Source: Neurospora tetraspora
Taxonomy: Eukaryota; Ascomycota; Sordariomycetes; Sordariales; Sordariaceae
Reading direction: 5' to 3'
DNA length: 64,000 bases
Assembly (NCBI RefSeq): GCF_033439725.1
Contig: NW_026944386.1
Coordinates: 1,860,001 to 1,924,000 of the forward strand
The position numbers and the translations under genes are program-made. Below the pieces are notes generated by a model. The model searched no databases. It had not been told where the DNA came from and saw only the letters and a program-made list of their open reading frames with translations. Below, in pieces: positions 43,334-55,253 of this stretch (its first letter is position 1; every line of letters begins with the position of its first letter).

Positions 43334-45267
43334 TTAAACAGCGTTGGTAGCAGCATCGCCATCCTTCCTGGGAACACCTGAAGGCTGCTCCTTCTCACTC
43401 TCATCACCGCTCTCGTCCTCGACGGCGGGGCCTCCAGGCGCGAACTTAGGAGCGTAGGCGGACTTGGCGCGGATGCGGTGGCCGTAGTAGAGGAAGATGA
43501 TGGGGATGGGCACGAGCGCGGCGGCAACACAACCAAGGAGGGTGGAAGCCCACTGGATACCCATGCCCTTGAACATGTAGGTGGAGAAGAGCGGGAAACC
43601 GGCACCGGCAAGCGAACGGAGGAAGGTGTTGCCGGCGATGGCGGAGGCGGCGAACATGAGGTAGGAGTCGACCAGGTAGTTGAGGGCCTGGAGGAAGATG
43701 GAGGCCAGACCAAAACCGGAGAGAATACCGGAGAGGGTGGGAACGATCCAGTGAACGTGGCCGCTGTAGCCAGACCAGCCGAACCAGAAGAGACCGGCGG
43801 AGAAGGCGACACCGCCGGCGATAACGCTGGGGAGACGCCACTCGGGGATGGGGACACCGTTGTTGGCATTGAGCTTGCGCATGTACCACGGCTGCTGCAG
43901 AAGGATGCTGATACCGGCGAGGATCTGACCCGTGATCATGCCGAAGAAAGTGAGGCCGGAAACACCAGGAGTCATGTGGTAGACACCCTGGAAGACAATA
44001 GGGTAGGCCGTCAGGAAGAGGTACAGGATACCGTAGATGAAGGCCATGTAGATGGAGAGGAGGGCGACGATGGGCTCTCCGAAAAGTAGACGCATGGGAC
44101 GCGAAAAGTTCTTGGAGACAAGCTCCTTGAAGTCAATCTCGATTTCCTCTTGCTTGGCGTGGATGCCCCAGTTGAGAGTGCGGCGGCGGAGCTCCGAGGC
44201 CTTCTTGACCAGAATCTGGGGAGGATAGGTCTCGTTCATGAAGAGCAGGTCCAGGCCGAAAGCGAGGAAGGCCATGAAGGAGACAATGTACTCGGTCCAG
44301 CGCCAGCCAAGGTAAGAGGTCGTAATGAAGCCACCGATGAAGGGAGCCATCATAGGACCGGTGAAGACAGTCATGGAGAACAGGGTGATGGCAATACCTC
44401 TCGTCCTGTTGTCGAACATGTCCGAGAAAACAGCAGCGACGACAGCCAGCGGGCAGGCGCCAAAGAAGCCACCGAAGAAGCGAGTGATGAGGATGGTTTG
44501 GAGATCCTTGGCGGTAGCCGTGGCGATACTGAAGATGGCCATACCAAACATGCCGATAACCAGAGGAAGCTTACGGCCCTTCAATTCGGACAGAGGCGCC
44601 CATAGTGTCGGACCAAACGCGAAACCAAGAACGTAGAAAGAGACACCGAGAATACCAACAGTCAGGTTGACGTGGTAGATCTTGGCGATGGTGCTGGTTG
44701 CCGAAGAGAAGATGGACGAACCGAACGCAGCAACGAGGGAAGTATATCCGAGCATAGCGGCAGTCCAGAACCTAAGCGAGTCATGTTAGTCTTCAGTATC
44801 CAGAAGAATGAAGCTATTTCAACTTACTTCTTCTTGAAGGGCCAGTTCATGGCGTGCATGGGATCGTCGGGACCGTCAAACTCGACCACATACTCATCCG
44901 GGTCGGGCAGCTGGGGTGGGTAGGGCTTTCCGGCGCCGAAAGGCGGGAGAGGCTTCTCGGACCTCCTGCTCGTCCTGGATCCCCTAGTTCCTGACCTTCC
45001 AACAGTATTGGTGTGCTGACTCCTCTGCGTCTGGATGCGGCTAAGCTCGGTAGGGTGCCTCTCGAGGTCGTGTTGCGTCGAAACACCGCTCACGCGTCTC
45101 GCTCTCCTTTGCCTTTCCTCGAAAGATGTAGTCGAAACCGACGACGCCGACATGACCCTCTCAACCTCATCGCTACGGCGAGCGAGGGACTCCTGGCCGG
45201 CAAACTCCTTGGGCGAGGCATCGATCTCGGCGGCCGCAATCTCGCGGTCGGCTTCGGTGAGCGTCAT
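43334..45267 (-). CDS. MFS multidrug/polyamine-type transporter (DHA1 family)
   Basis: There are two exons, 45267-44828 and 44771-43334, joined over a 56-nt intron, giving 625 residues. The start ATG lies in GTCACCATGACGCTC; an in-frame ATG 24 codons upstream is less favourable. Residues 1-145 are cytoplasmic and Ser/Arg-rich, ending [20 protein letters not shown] and WPFKKK, the typical lead-in of fungal DHA1 carriers. Twelve membrane helices follow. Motif A appears as [14 protein letters not shown] between TM2 and TM3, and antiporter motif C as [12 protein letters not shown] in TM5. GWRWTEYI and a central loop with [16 protein letters not shown] are also typical. Family members export drugs or polyamines at the plasma membrane by proton antiport (for example yeast Tpo1/Flr1). 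The substrate here cannot be read from sequence. Confidence 0.92.
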
Positions 45268-48072
45268 GGTGACTCCTGGGTATAGGTTGCTGGATGTATG
45301 CTGTGGGTGGTTGTTGATCGGTTGCTGGGTTAGTGCCAATACCTAACCTATATATGATAGGCAGGTGGCAAATGGTCTAAGTTGACTAATGTACTTTTGT
45401 TCTTTGTACACAAGACACACAGCAAGTGAGATCAAGCGAGATCGGAAACGGGAGAACTGGGGACCTGATGATGGACCTCGGCTCGGGACGAGTTGATCAA
45501 CAAGCCAACAGACTGTATTATTCCTAAACTGGAACCTGATGCTCCCTTTTGGTTAGGTAAAGGGTATGGGGGAAGGGGTAGTAGATGAAGTGAAGAAAAA
45601 GGTCAGGTTTCGACTACAGACTAAAAGTCGTTCATCCGGGGAAGGAAAGGAAGGTAAGAGGGGATCCCTTGCCGTATAAATAATGAATGACGTGAACCAT
45701 TTTCTCTGGGCCGTATCGGTACCTTTTTTTCTTGGTGGGCCTCCTGGCCAAGGACACCAGGGAACAAGGATCTCTCTACCGTACGGAACTATGGATCTCC
45801 ACAAACTGGAGCCTGGCCTTCAGAGATTTTCGCAGAGCCATTCGTGACGGGTTATGTGTGGTGGGCTGATGGCGGGCATGTTATCCGGGTTATGAAAGGG
45901 GCCCGTATGGCCCGGGACTCGGCACTCGCCTCTGCCCCTATCGCCGGTTTCTGTGTGCACACACACCCGTGACTGGCACCCGGGCGGTTCTTTTGTTGGT
46001 GCTGCAATGCTACAGTACAGGGAACCATCAGCAGGAATGATACATAGATCCCAGCTGCCAGAAAAGAAGCCGCGGTTGGCCGGCATCCCCGACCCTGCCA
46101 AGTTTAAGAAAATAAGATTTGCTGCAGAAATAGGATGAACTTCAATGCAGCTACTGACTCGATAAAAAGAAGCTTCTTCGACGTTGTTCTGTGCTGAAAA
46201 AAAAAAAAAAAAAAAAAGAGTGGCAGTGGCGGGGCATCATTGACAAAGTGGAAAGGTTAGTAAAGACGGGAAGATGGGACTCCGTCACTCCGTATGCCGC
46301 GGCTGTATCCATTATAAATCGAGCCCAGTCTGCGATCGTCGACTGGAGTATGTACTGGAGCCTCTGTTGGTCAGCCTTTCATCTCCACGATGCGCTGATG
46401 GGAGGCCGGAACATGGGGGGGTGAATGGCGGTGTCAGGTCCAGTCCTCGGAACGGTAACCTCTAGCGGCTTCAAGATAGCCCACCGGCACCCACCGGGAC
46501 CACTTTGGGACCACTTTGGGAAGCCAGACCGCAGCGCGTGGAATGGCGGAATGGAACATTACTCATCAGGGGTTGTGGTGTTGTGACAGTTGGGCCATTT
46601 ATTTAAAAAAGAAGAAGAAGAAAAGACCAATTATTTGCCGGATGTCGAGGTCGTGCTTGACGAGAAAACTCCGGTTTCAGGTGTGGTGTTTTTGTTATGT
46701 CAGCGGTGATACTGATGCTCGTATTTGTGCGAGTGCACAACGTGACAACCGATTTCCCCGTTGTTCCCAAACCCGTACCCGCCGCGGAGTGCCGGCTGGC
46801 TCGAGCTCCAGCGATCAATGAACAAAGAAGACGTTCGGATGTTGTGCTTGAGTGTTGTGGCCCGCTTAGTCAGTTTTTATGCTGCTCTGCTGAGACAATC
46901 GCCAATCGGGCCACTAATATTTCCCCGTCTGGGTTTTGGCGATTGGAGATAGCTTATATCCGGAAGCCGATGATGTTGTCTTGGCTCTTTCCTGGGTGAG
47001 GTGCTTTGTGCTGCCGAGGCTCGTCAAAGGGCTGATAACGGTTGCTGAAGTGGTGAGTGACACCGTGTGCCCGTGTCTTGTCTCGATCGCTGTCTGGTTT
47101 CACGACCTCTCTCTTCACAACCTTCCCCAGATAATAAATGGCGATCACATTCGGTCAACGGGTTGGCGTTGGACTTGTGCTCATCCTCTTCACATCACAC
47201 CCCTTTTAGGCTGAGGATAGCCACCCGGGCGGGGTCTTCCCGGTGCATAAAATTCCGTCTTTGCCGCGAATCCACGAACCCAGCCCACCGGTGCACTCCA
47301 TTGTTTGAATCCATTGCAAGACGCGCGCCGGTATGGAAGCCGGTGATGGTTGCATGTTGCATGGAGCATCTATCGGTGAGCAATGAGCCGAACTTTGTGG
47401 CTCTGCCGCTCTGCCGTGATTCCATTCCGCTGAAGCAGGAGCGGGATAGGCCGAGGCTTGGCCGCCGGAACCCACTCGGGCCACTCCTTGTCCACTTTTA
47501 CCGTTGTTGAGAAATGCAGGAGAACGAAGATGCAGAAGGTGCCACGGCACGGCGGTTGCCAAGTGCCAAGGGGAACATGCAGCCCAACGTCGGGTGGCTC
47601 CGTCTCGGTTTGGACTTCAACCATTGAGGCTCATGGAAATCCCAAATTCTTATAAGTCTTTTTATCTCTGTTGCAGTTTACATCCGCTGCATGATGCCAT
47701 TCCCGAACAAAGCTTTAAAATTTTTCCACTGCCATGTGCGTTTTGCGTGGGCGCTTAGTTTCCACTTCTTGGCAAGGATCCGGGCTCAAGTTTCGAACTT
47801 CGGTCAGCGATCCGCTAATTGCCGTGAATAGCCGAGGCATACAACAACAAAAGAACTTTTATCGCTGACACCATCGTCGCTACTGTATCCCAGTGGATGG
47901 GAAATTGAAAGAAAAGATTTCATCAGACTAGCGTGGCATGACTGGGTTCTAGGAAGAACGCCTCACCGTTTATTCGACTGTTGTCATCAATCTACATCTT
48001 TGGCGTATAGAAAAGATAAAATATTGAAAAGTAAACATAACAAATAGGGGCAAATCTTGGCCAAGCTTCACC
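45268..48072. other. 2.8-kb intergenic stretch
   Basis: No gene is supported. The left end is the promoter of the MFS gene and the right end the 3' flank of the inositol-type transporter. It includes an A21 run at 46197-46217 and a short duplication GACCACTTTGGG at about 46498-46521. Confidence 0.5.
46197..46217 (+). repeat. A21 homopolymer
   Basis: Twenty-one consecutive A are followed by GAGTGG. This is a mononucleotide microsatellite or possibly the tail of an old retroposed fragment, though no such fragment is recognised upstream. Confidence 0.8.
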
Positions 48073-49884
48073 TTAGCGCACCCCCCAGTCATCCGCTCCT
48101 AAAAGGGTCGCCGCATCTTCCAAGCTCAGCCCTGCGGTTTCAGGGTATACCCTCCAAATCAGGCCATACCCAACCGCGCAAATCACTGCGTACAGGACAA
48201 ACGTCCAAGACGGCGACAAAGCCTCCATCAGCGGCAGGAACGTTAGTCCAATCACAAAGTTGGCGCTCCAGTTGGTCGCTGTTGCAACACCACTGCCCAC
48301 CGACCGCACATTCAGTGAGAACAGCTCGCTCTGCATCCACGGCACATTGCCCAGTCCGATGGCGTAGCCAGCCACGTAGATCATGATGCTCGCCAAGATG
48401 ATGGTAGCCCCGCCCTGGCCTCCCGTCGTCGTAGCCGAGCTCGTTTCCGAATCCGGGAGCTCGATGAATGAGAAGCCATAGCCGGCAAGCACCAGACCTG
48501 CCATCATAAAGGGAAGAGACCAGAGTAGAATACGTCTCCTCCCCACCCGGTCAATCAACACCAGGGCAACCAGGGTGAAGGCAAAGTTGGTGACTGCAAC
48601 GACCAGCGAGATCAGAGTCGGCTCTGAAAACCCGACCATGGTGAATATCGTGGCCGAGAAGTACATGAGCGAGTTCTAAAGAAAAAAATGTTAGCACAAG
48701 TAGCCCTCCTTATGAGTGTCACGGTCGTAGCCCGGGTCACTCACAAATCCGCACAACTGCTGAAGTCCCTGGAGGAGACAAGCAATTGCCAACGCCCGCC
48801 TATTCCTCCTCACCCTAAACAGTTCCCGCATAGCCTCCATCCACGCGTTCACCGGATTCCCATTCCCATTCCCGACCCCTGTGCCACCAAGTCTCATAGC
48901 CATAGCCTCCTCCCTCACCTCAATCTCGATATTCTTCAACACGGCATCCACCTCCCTCCTCGTCGACGGATCCTGCGCATCATCCCCCGCCGCAATCCTC
49001 GCAATCACCTCCCTCGCCTCCTCCGACCGGCCCTCCTTCACCAACCACCTCGGGCTCTCGGGCATCCACAACAGGATAACCACCTGACAAACCGCCGGCA
49101 TCGCGCCCAACCCGACCATCCACCTCCACCCCGTCGTCTCCGGACTACCGTACGTCCCAAAAATCCAGCCCACCACGTACGCCACCACCTGCCCGAGCGT
49201 GATAAACACGATATTCATCGTCACCAACCGGCCTCTGTGCGTCGCGGGCGCCAGCTCGGCAATGTACAGCGGCGTCACAAAGCTGGCGGCGCCGATGGCC
49301 ACGCCGACGACCGAGCGGCCCACCACCATCACCTCGACGGTCCGGCTGGCGGCCTGGCAGAGGGCGCCGATGATGAAGAGGGTGTCGGCGAAGAGGACGA
49401 CGCGCTTGCGGCCTCGGTCGTCGGCGAGCGAGGAGGCGAAGGGCAGCACGAGCAGGGCGAAGAGGGAGGTGCATGAGGTGATGACGGATTTGTCGAGCGA
49501 GGTCAGGGGCCGGTGCGAGAGGGAGGTGCCGATGGAGACGAGGGTGGCGCTTATCACGCCTGTGTCGTCTGGGTTAGGGGAAGAGAGGGTTGTGTTAGTT
49601 GCGTGGTCTTTGTGGGTCATGTTCAACAGGGAGGGTACAGGTTGGTAGCACTAGATGGGGAAAGGTAGGCAAGGTGTAGGTGTGTAAGGTAACATACAGC
49701 CGAACAGTAGACCGCTTATTCCGGCGGAAAAGGTGAGTAGCCAGATGAAGAGGCCTGGCGGTGATACTTGTGGCTTCCCACCCCGGGACTCATGCGCGTG
49801 TTCGACATCGTGGCTGCCATCATGTTGGTCTCCCTCGGTCGACTGGGGGTTGGCGATCAAGGGCTCCTCTGGGTTGTCTGTCAT
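48073..49884 (-). CDS. Sugar-porter MFS transporter, myo-inositol type
   Basis: There are three exons, 49884-49698, 49568-48745 and 48675-48073, total 537 residues. After a 45-residue polar head, LLTFSAGISGLLFGYDTGVI is the classic TM1 of fungal inositol (Itr1-like) carriers; intron 1 splits its GYD. Signature motifs are ADDRGRKRVV (TM2-3), GRSVVGVAIGAASFVTPLYI (TM4), PESPRWLVKEGR after TM6, DRVGRRRILLW (TM8-9) and YPETAGLSLED after TM12. These define the SP family, which moves sugars or polyols, usually with protons. Inositol specificity is inferred from the TM1 and N-terminal pattern. Introns are 129 and 69 nt. The gene is divergent from the dehydrogenase gene, with 716 bp between the starts. 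Confidence 0.92.
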
Positions 49885-50600
49885 GATGCCGTGTCGTTGC
49901 TGCTGTTCATGTCATAAAACTGGACTGATGTTGTCAAGTGGAACTTCCTCAGTCGCAAAGAATAAGGGACGTCTAGTATGGGGTGCGGTAAGGCTGAAGG
50001 ATGATCGTTGGCAAGCGATATTGTGATGATGTACAGGAGTCGGAGGTCCGGTACCTTGCACTACCGATCATCCACATGTCATGTCTTCAGCAGACGCAGA
50101 GGGGGAAGTCGCTGTTAGGTTTCGGGCCACTGATTCGTCGCAGCAGGGACGATCACAGGGATGTCACAGCGGCTCAGTTGAAACGTGCCAGGGGTGGGTC
50201 CAGCGCTTGGGCCCGCGTGTTTCTATAGCGTTTCGAAGCTCTGGGCGCTGGCGTGACATAAGAAATTGGAACACCTTGCTGGCCCCTCGGCGATGTCATC
50301 CCGTCTGTCCTCCACTTTGTTCTCAAAAAGAAGCTATCTGCATGATGCTCCCCAGATTTTCATATACTTGATCTTTAATCCCGCTTGAACTTTTACCTTA
50401 TCTCAAGCTTAATCGAACCTCAATTGCTGTTGCGCCCACGACAACGATAACAACAACAGCAATATCACCACGTACGTCACTGTACCTCGGCACGGCACAA
50501 AGCCATCCTCGTACTTTAACTGAATTAATCCTCGACACATACGAACCAACACCAACACCCCAATTGACTCCCGGCGATTGCCGAAAGACAGACAGACAAC
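49885..50600. promoter_or_regulatory. Divergent promoter region, transporter / dehydrogenase
   Basis: No gene is seen. This 716-bp stretch holds both promoters. The leader of the plus gene is CA-rich (ACACATACGAACCAACACCAA). Confidence 0.5.
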
Positions 50601-51755
50601 ATGTCGTCGCCATACGCAATGCCGCCCCAGCGCGACTCCTGGTTCGCGCCCCTTTCCATCGACCTCCTCGTCAAGGTCCTCAAGACGAGCTTCTTCCACC
50701 CCTTCATAGCCTGGATCATCCCGCTCTGCTTCCGGGCTCAGAACATGTTCTGGGACGCGCCACCGATGCTAGTTTCCATCGCATGGGCTTCCATGATCAC
50801 ACTCAGCTGGATCTTCATAACCATCAACAACCGGATCGCCTACGGTTTGCCACGCGAAGTAGACCTTAGCGATGAGGTTATTGTCATTACCGGCGGTGCC
50901 AGCGGGCTGGGTCTGTTGATTGCCGAGGTGTATGGCATGCGGGGTGCTACTGTGGCCGTGTTGGATGTCAAGGAGATGGAGAATGGGGAGGCGAGAGGCG
51001 TGACGTACTACAAGTGCGATGTGTCTGATAAGGCGCAGGTTGCAAAGGTCGCAAAGGATATTGAGAGAGATGTAAGTCATTATTCCCCTTCTAGTCGACT
51101 CTCTCTTGTACAGTTTTTCGGTGCTAACACCTAATCCCAACAGCTCGGAACCCCCACGATCCTCGTGAACAACGCCGCCATCGTTCTCGGCAAACGCCTC
51201 CTCGACCTCAGCCTCGACGAAATCGACCGCTCTCTCACCACCAACTTGCTCTCCCACTTCTACACCATCAAGACCTTCCTCCCGCTCATGGCCTCTTCCG
51301 AAACGGGCGGCACCATCGTCACCATCTCCTCCGTCATCGGCACCGTCGCCGCCGCCCAGCTGTCCGACTACGCGGCCGCCAAGGCCGGCGTCTCGGCCCT
51401 GCACCGCTCTCTGACCGCCGAGCTGGCGCAGTCCCATCCCAACATGCGCACCGTCCTGGTCACGCCCGGTCAGCTGAGCACGCCGCTGTTCTACGGGGTG
51501 CAGACGCCCAACAGCTTCTTCGCGCCCGTGGTGGAGCCGGTGGACGTGGCCAAGGAGGTGATTGCGGCCATCGACGGCGGGCTGAGCACCCAGATCGGTA
51601 TGCCGCTGTATGCCAGGTGGATTGACTGGTATAACGTTTTGCCTGTGGGGTTGCAGAAGATTGCGAGGAGGTTGGCGCAGGTTGATACGTCTATGAAGAC
51701 GTTTGAGGGGAGGAATAGGGGGGCGGCGGGTGGTGATGAAAAGAAGGGGCAGTGA
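50601..51755 (+). CDS. Membrane-anchored short-chain dehydrogenase/reductase
   Basis: There are two exons, 50601-51071 and 51144-51755, joined over a 72-nt intron ending CCCAACAG, giving 360 residues. Two hydrophobic stretches (FIAWIIPLCF and MLVSIAWASMITLSWIFITI) lie in the first 75 residues and should anchor the protein in the ER or lipid-droplet membrane. The Rossmann fold follows: VIVITGGASGLG (cofactor glycines), YKCDVSD, TILVNNAAIVLGK, TIVTISSVIGTV with the catalytic Ser, and YAAAKAG with the catalytic Tyr and Lys. VTPGQLSTPLF ends the core. The classical SDR set is complete, so it should be active with NAD(P)H on a lipid-like substrate. It resembles the DHRS3/retSDR and 17-beta-HSD11 group. 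The exact substrate is unknown. Confidence 0.93.
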
Positions 51756-52547
51756 AGGAAGGACGAGATACATGAATATCATGAGGTGGGAGGGGATCTG
51801 CACTCGCGCTGGTCGCTAAAAATGTAATTGTATGGAGAGATAATCAGGTGGCATGCTTCAAAAGCGTATATAGATGACATACCCGACATATGGATGATAT
51901 TTTGTTGTGTGAACATATCGAAGAGCTATAAGAGCTTGATGAACGAGTAATGACGCTCTAGAAACAAACCGTAGTAGGATTTGACCATCCATGCATGTTC
52001 TATCCGTCCCGATCTCAGGTTCGTTTCCTGGTTATCTTGACAGGATTGCTCCTCCCAAAGAATACATGTATATCAGCGTTTCTTCTGTCTAGATTGTTTT
52101 GGTCTCAAGGCGCGTCATTTGCTCTCGATCACGGGTTTACATCCTTGGGTTATGGCCTCGCATTGAAGAACGATAAAGCTAATGACTAAATCAACATTTC
52201 GAAGTGCATAGACACTACACAACATATCATCAACGAGCATTCAAACTTGTAAACCACAAGCTCCGTCCCTAGCTGTTCTCTCGCCATGTGAAAGACTAGA
52301 AGCTCCCGTCCTGTTTGTTTGATACGGTCCATGATTTGTCACTCACTCACGATCACAAGCTCCTTTTTTGTTACAGCCAGCCAGCCCTCAAGCCCATCCC
52401 ATCGTTCCTTCCCTTATCGGCAGCCCACATCAGCCGACACCGGACAGCAAACAACACTCACTCCCACTCACCCTCGCCGCACCTTCCCTAACTGCCGTCA
52501 CTTGCCCCTTATAATCCAATCTTCCCTGCCACACATTCAACATACAA
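51756..52547. other. Intergenic stretch before tRNA-Gly
   Basis: No gene is seen. It includes the 3' region of the dehydrogenase gene and C-rich sequence just upstream of the tRNA (CACTCACCCTCGCCGCACC). Confidence 0.5.
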
Positions 52548-52643
52548 GCGCAGTTAGTGTAGTGGTATAGCACTCTCGTTTCCCAGTACCCAACCGACTG
52601 TGGAGACTAACGAGGGACCCGGGTTCGAATCCCGGACTGCGCA
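52548..52643 (+). tRNA. tRNA-Gly (anticodon CCC) with intron
   Basis: The acceptor stem is GCGCAGT/ACTGCGC with discriminator A. The D arm is GTG-TAGTGGTATAG-CAC. The anticodon stem is CTCGT/ACGAG, with loop TTCCCA + A placing CCC at 34-36. The T arm is CCGGG-TTCGAAT-CCCGG. A 23-nt intron (52586-52608) sits one base 3' of the anticodon, the canonical position. A T-run follows at 52653-52660 for pol III termination. It decodes GGG glycine codons. Confidence 0.95.
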
Positions 52644-53397
52644 GTTGGTTGACTTTTTTTCTTCTTTTTTTGCTGATGTGTTGTATCGATCAGACTTGGA
52701 TGTTTAAGCGTTGGCTGCTAGGAAGTTGAAAAAGGACTAGACCCCAACTTGAGTTCAACTCTTGATGTTTGTTCTTGTAGGGTGACAGGGCATTTGACCA
52801 TTCTTGTTGAGGTTGCTTGTTTGCAAATCACCTAAAACCACGGACATGAATGAACATCCTAACCCAGCTGAAAGAAGGAGGAGAAACCTTCCAAGACTTT
52901 GGGGGGGGGCTATTCTGCAAGTAACTCTGGACGGCGAGGACCTTGCAAGCTACTTCTCGGGGACGGACGGACAAGGAAGAAGAGCCCATAGGCTAGGAAT
53001 GACTTGCGCAGAAGAAAATGGTGGAGGGGTCGCGCCCGATACACACACAGTACTTTGAAAATTGAGTGTCTGGACAAGGCTTTTACTGCAAGGGGTGGGA
53101 GAGTGGGAAAAGGAGATTCTGCGTATTTTATGGCCTTGTTCGAACTTCAAAGGACCTTATGAGCGCAGATGAGGGAGGTAAGGGTGAGGTCGGTAAGAAT
53201 CAGCTTCGACTGCTTGAGCTATCACCAAGATGGAAAGGCATAAATGGACAATTGGAAAATCAAAGAAAAGAAAACTGGTTCATTCAACCGTGGTATCGTC
53301 ATCATAACATCCCCCCTTCTTACTCATATCCCATCCATACATATCCTCCAAACTCAACCCCCATCATATGTTATCACTCATTCCCCAAGACTTCCAT
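52644..53397. other. 3' flank between tRNA-Gly and the 226-residue protein gene
   Basis: No gene is supported. It contains a G9 run at about 52902-52910 and holds the 3' untranslated region of the minus-strand gene at 53398. Confidence 0.5.
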
Positions 53398-54285
53398 CTA
53401 ACTCTCAACAGCCAAAGCCCTAACACCAACCAACAACTTCCCATCAGCACTCACGCTGACAACCCAGTACTCCACCCGCACACTGTCCTTAACAACTCGG
53501 TAAACCCTCACATCCCTCCCCTCGCTCGCCTCCGTCACCGCATCGATCAAATCGGTATACTGTCCGTTGCGATCCCAGTCCACAGGGTCAGAGATCTCGA
53601 TCTCGGCGTCGGCGGGATTGGGGTGGTTGATTAGGGAGGCGAACTTTTCTGTGTTTTCGTTGCATTATGGTCAGCATGGCTTCTCCGTTTTTTTTGTTTT
53701 TTTTTTGATCTCCCCTCCTACCCTTCTCCCTCTCCTCTCTATCCTGCTTCTCCTCCCCTCCCTCCCCCTTCATCCCTCACCTCCCACCACTCCACCCCCC
53801 CTCCCCCTCCTCTTCCGCCACCCATCCCGAAGAAGAGAAAAAAAAGATAACTTACCCTCATCCGGAAGCACCTCCTCCCCAAACCTCAACGCAACCCCCT
53901 CAAACGGCTCATCCGCATCGCTAACATAGAACTTATCCCCCTTATCCAGCAGCTTGGCGATCGGAGACGGAAGGGCAACCCCCTCGTCGCGCGTCTTGAA
54001 CCCGTTGCCGCCGACTTTTTGCGTGGCCGGATCGGGGCGGTCGCGCGGGTAGCCAACGGAGGGATCCTCGTTGGCTTTGTTGAGGAAGGCGAGGTAGGAC
54101 TCGTCTGAGGCCATTTTTGATGTTGTTGTGGTGAATGTGCGGCGCTTGGTGGTCGGAAGAACAGTAGTTGATGATGCGAGGGGTATCGTCGGAGAGATGG
54201 TAGTAGAGAATAGAGAAGTGGTGACGGCCGTGGTGTTGCGCAGACGTGGAAGGAGTTGTTGAAGCTGAGCTGGTCGTCGTTGCAA
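53398..54285 (-). CDS. Small protein of unknown function with mitochondrial-type leader
   Basis: There are two exons, 54285-53856 and 53648-53398, giving 226 residues from the first ATG. The first 57 residues (MQRRPAQLQQLLPRLRN and onward to KRRTFTTTTSK) have no Asp or Glu and several Arg, Ser and Thr, as in a mitochondrial presequence. A second in-frame ATG at 54114 (MASDESYLAFLNKANEDP) would give a 169-residue form that begins like many cytosolic fungal homologues. The body contains FYVSDADEPFEGVALRFGEE and WDRNGQYTDLIDAVTEASEG. No domain is recognised. The 207-nt intron is strongly C/T-skewed, with a long GT- and pyrimidine-run area. Which start is used, or whether both are, cannot be told from sequence. 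Confidence 0.75.
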
Positions 54286-55253
54286 ACGGAAAAGCGTAGA
54301 TGATCGAGAGAAAGTTAATCCAGCGGGTGTCTGGTATTCGAGAGAGAGAGATGGGTATTAGCTTTGTTGTTTGTTCGAGATATTCGTTTCAGTTCAAAAG
54401 AAGCAACTAGAATAGATCTGGGTCAGGGTCAGGGAAGTTCAGACCATAGTTGTTGTGTGTCGTTCGGAGGAATGCGCGGAAGGGACGACGACGACGACGA
54501 CGACCATCAGTCAGGTGGGCTGTGTGCCGGTGGAAGGGTCCGATGATGTAACCTGCAGTAGCTGAAAACCAATTAGGAATGGTGGATCTGACTAGAAGTG
54601 GGGTAGTATCAGCCAATCAGAACTTGGGCTGGTAGTGAGGTCGATCAGGTTTGATATTCGAAGCTTCAGTAAGGACATCAAAGACGACTGAAGAAAGATT
54701 AGAGGTCTAAAAGAAATCCCAAGAGCAATCTATGGTATCTGAGAGAGGCTACATATGTAAAAGAGAGCATCAGGACGTGTAAAGTGTGTGAGGTGGGAAG
54801 CTGACGAACACTGGGTTGAATGAAGAAGAGCAGCTTCAATACAGCAGAACAGGCAACGAGTGTCTCCAAAGCATCGCTCCATCCAAAAGGATATTAGACT
54901 GGGTATATACGATTGACCGTGTGTTCGTTCAGTCAGAGATACAGCAACCAAACGCAAGGTTCAAAAAAAAAAAAGCTTGAGCATAGCGTTCTCGGCCGAG
55001 AAGTCATGGAGAATTGTTCATCAAAAGTGTGCCAGACGCAGAATCTTCATGTTCACATCAAATCACACATTCACTCGCATCAAGATACTCTCTGGCAGTA
55101 CATTGGATCAACGTTTCATTGTTCTTCAACAGCTTTTTATTAAGCCGTAAATGCTAGGTATAGTCCCAATTCCCGACCGACCCGAAAGAGCAACGAAAAA
55201 ACCTTGACACCAATGCAACCCGACTAACAAGGAAATCAACTGCAGCAGCCAAT
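54286..55253. promoter_or_regulatory. Upstream region of the small-protein gene and L3 3' flank
   Basis: No gene is seen. It holds the promoter of the small-protein gene and the 3' untranslated region of L3. A (GAC)7 microsatellite lies at 54484-54504. Confidence 0.5.
55136..55141 (-). promoter_or_regulatory. AATAAA polyadenylation signal of L3
   Basis: AATAAA on the minus strand (TTTATT on plus) lies 113 nt after the L3 stop codon, a normal distance for a 3' end signal. Confidence 0.6.

Noticed and set aside
50769-51803. 344-residue minus frame over the dehydrogenase gene
   Set aside because: It spans the dehydrogenase intron and exons in antisense; the sense frame has a full SDR motif set.
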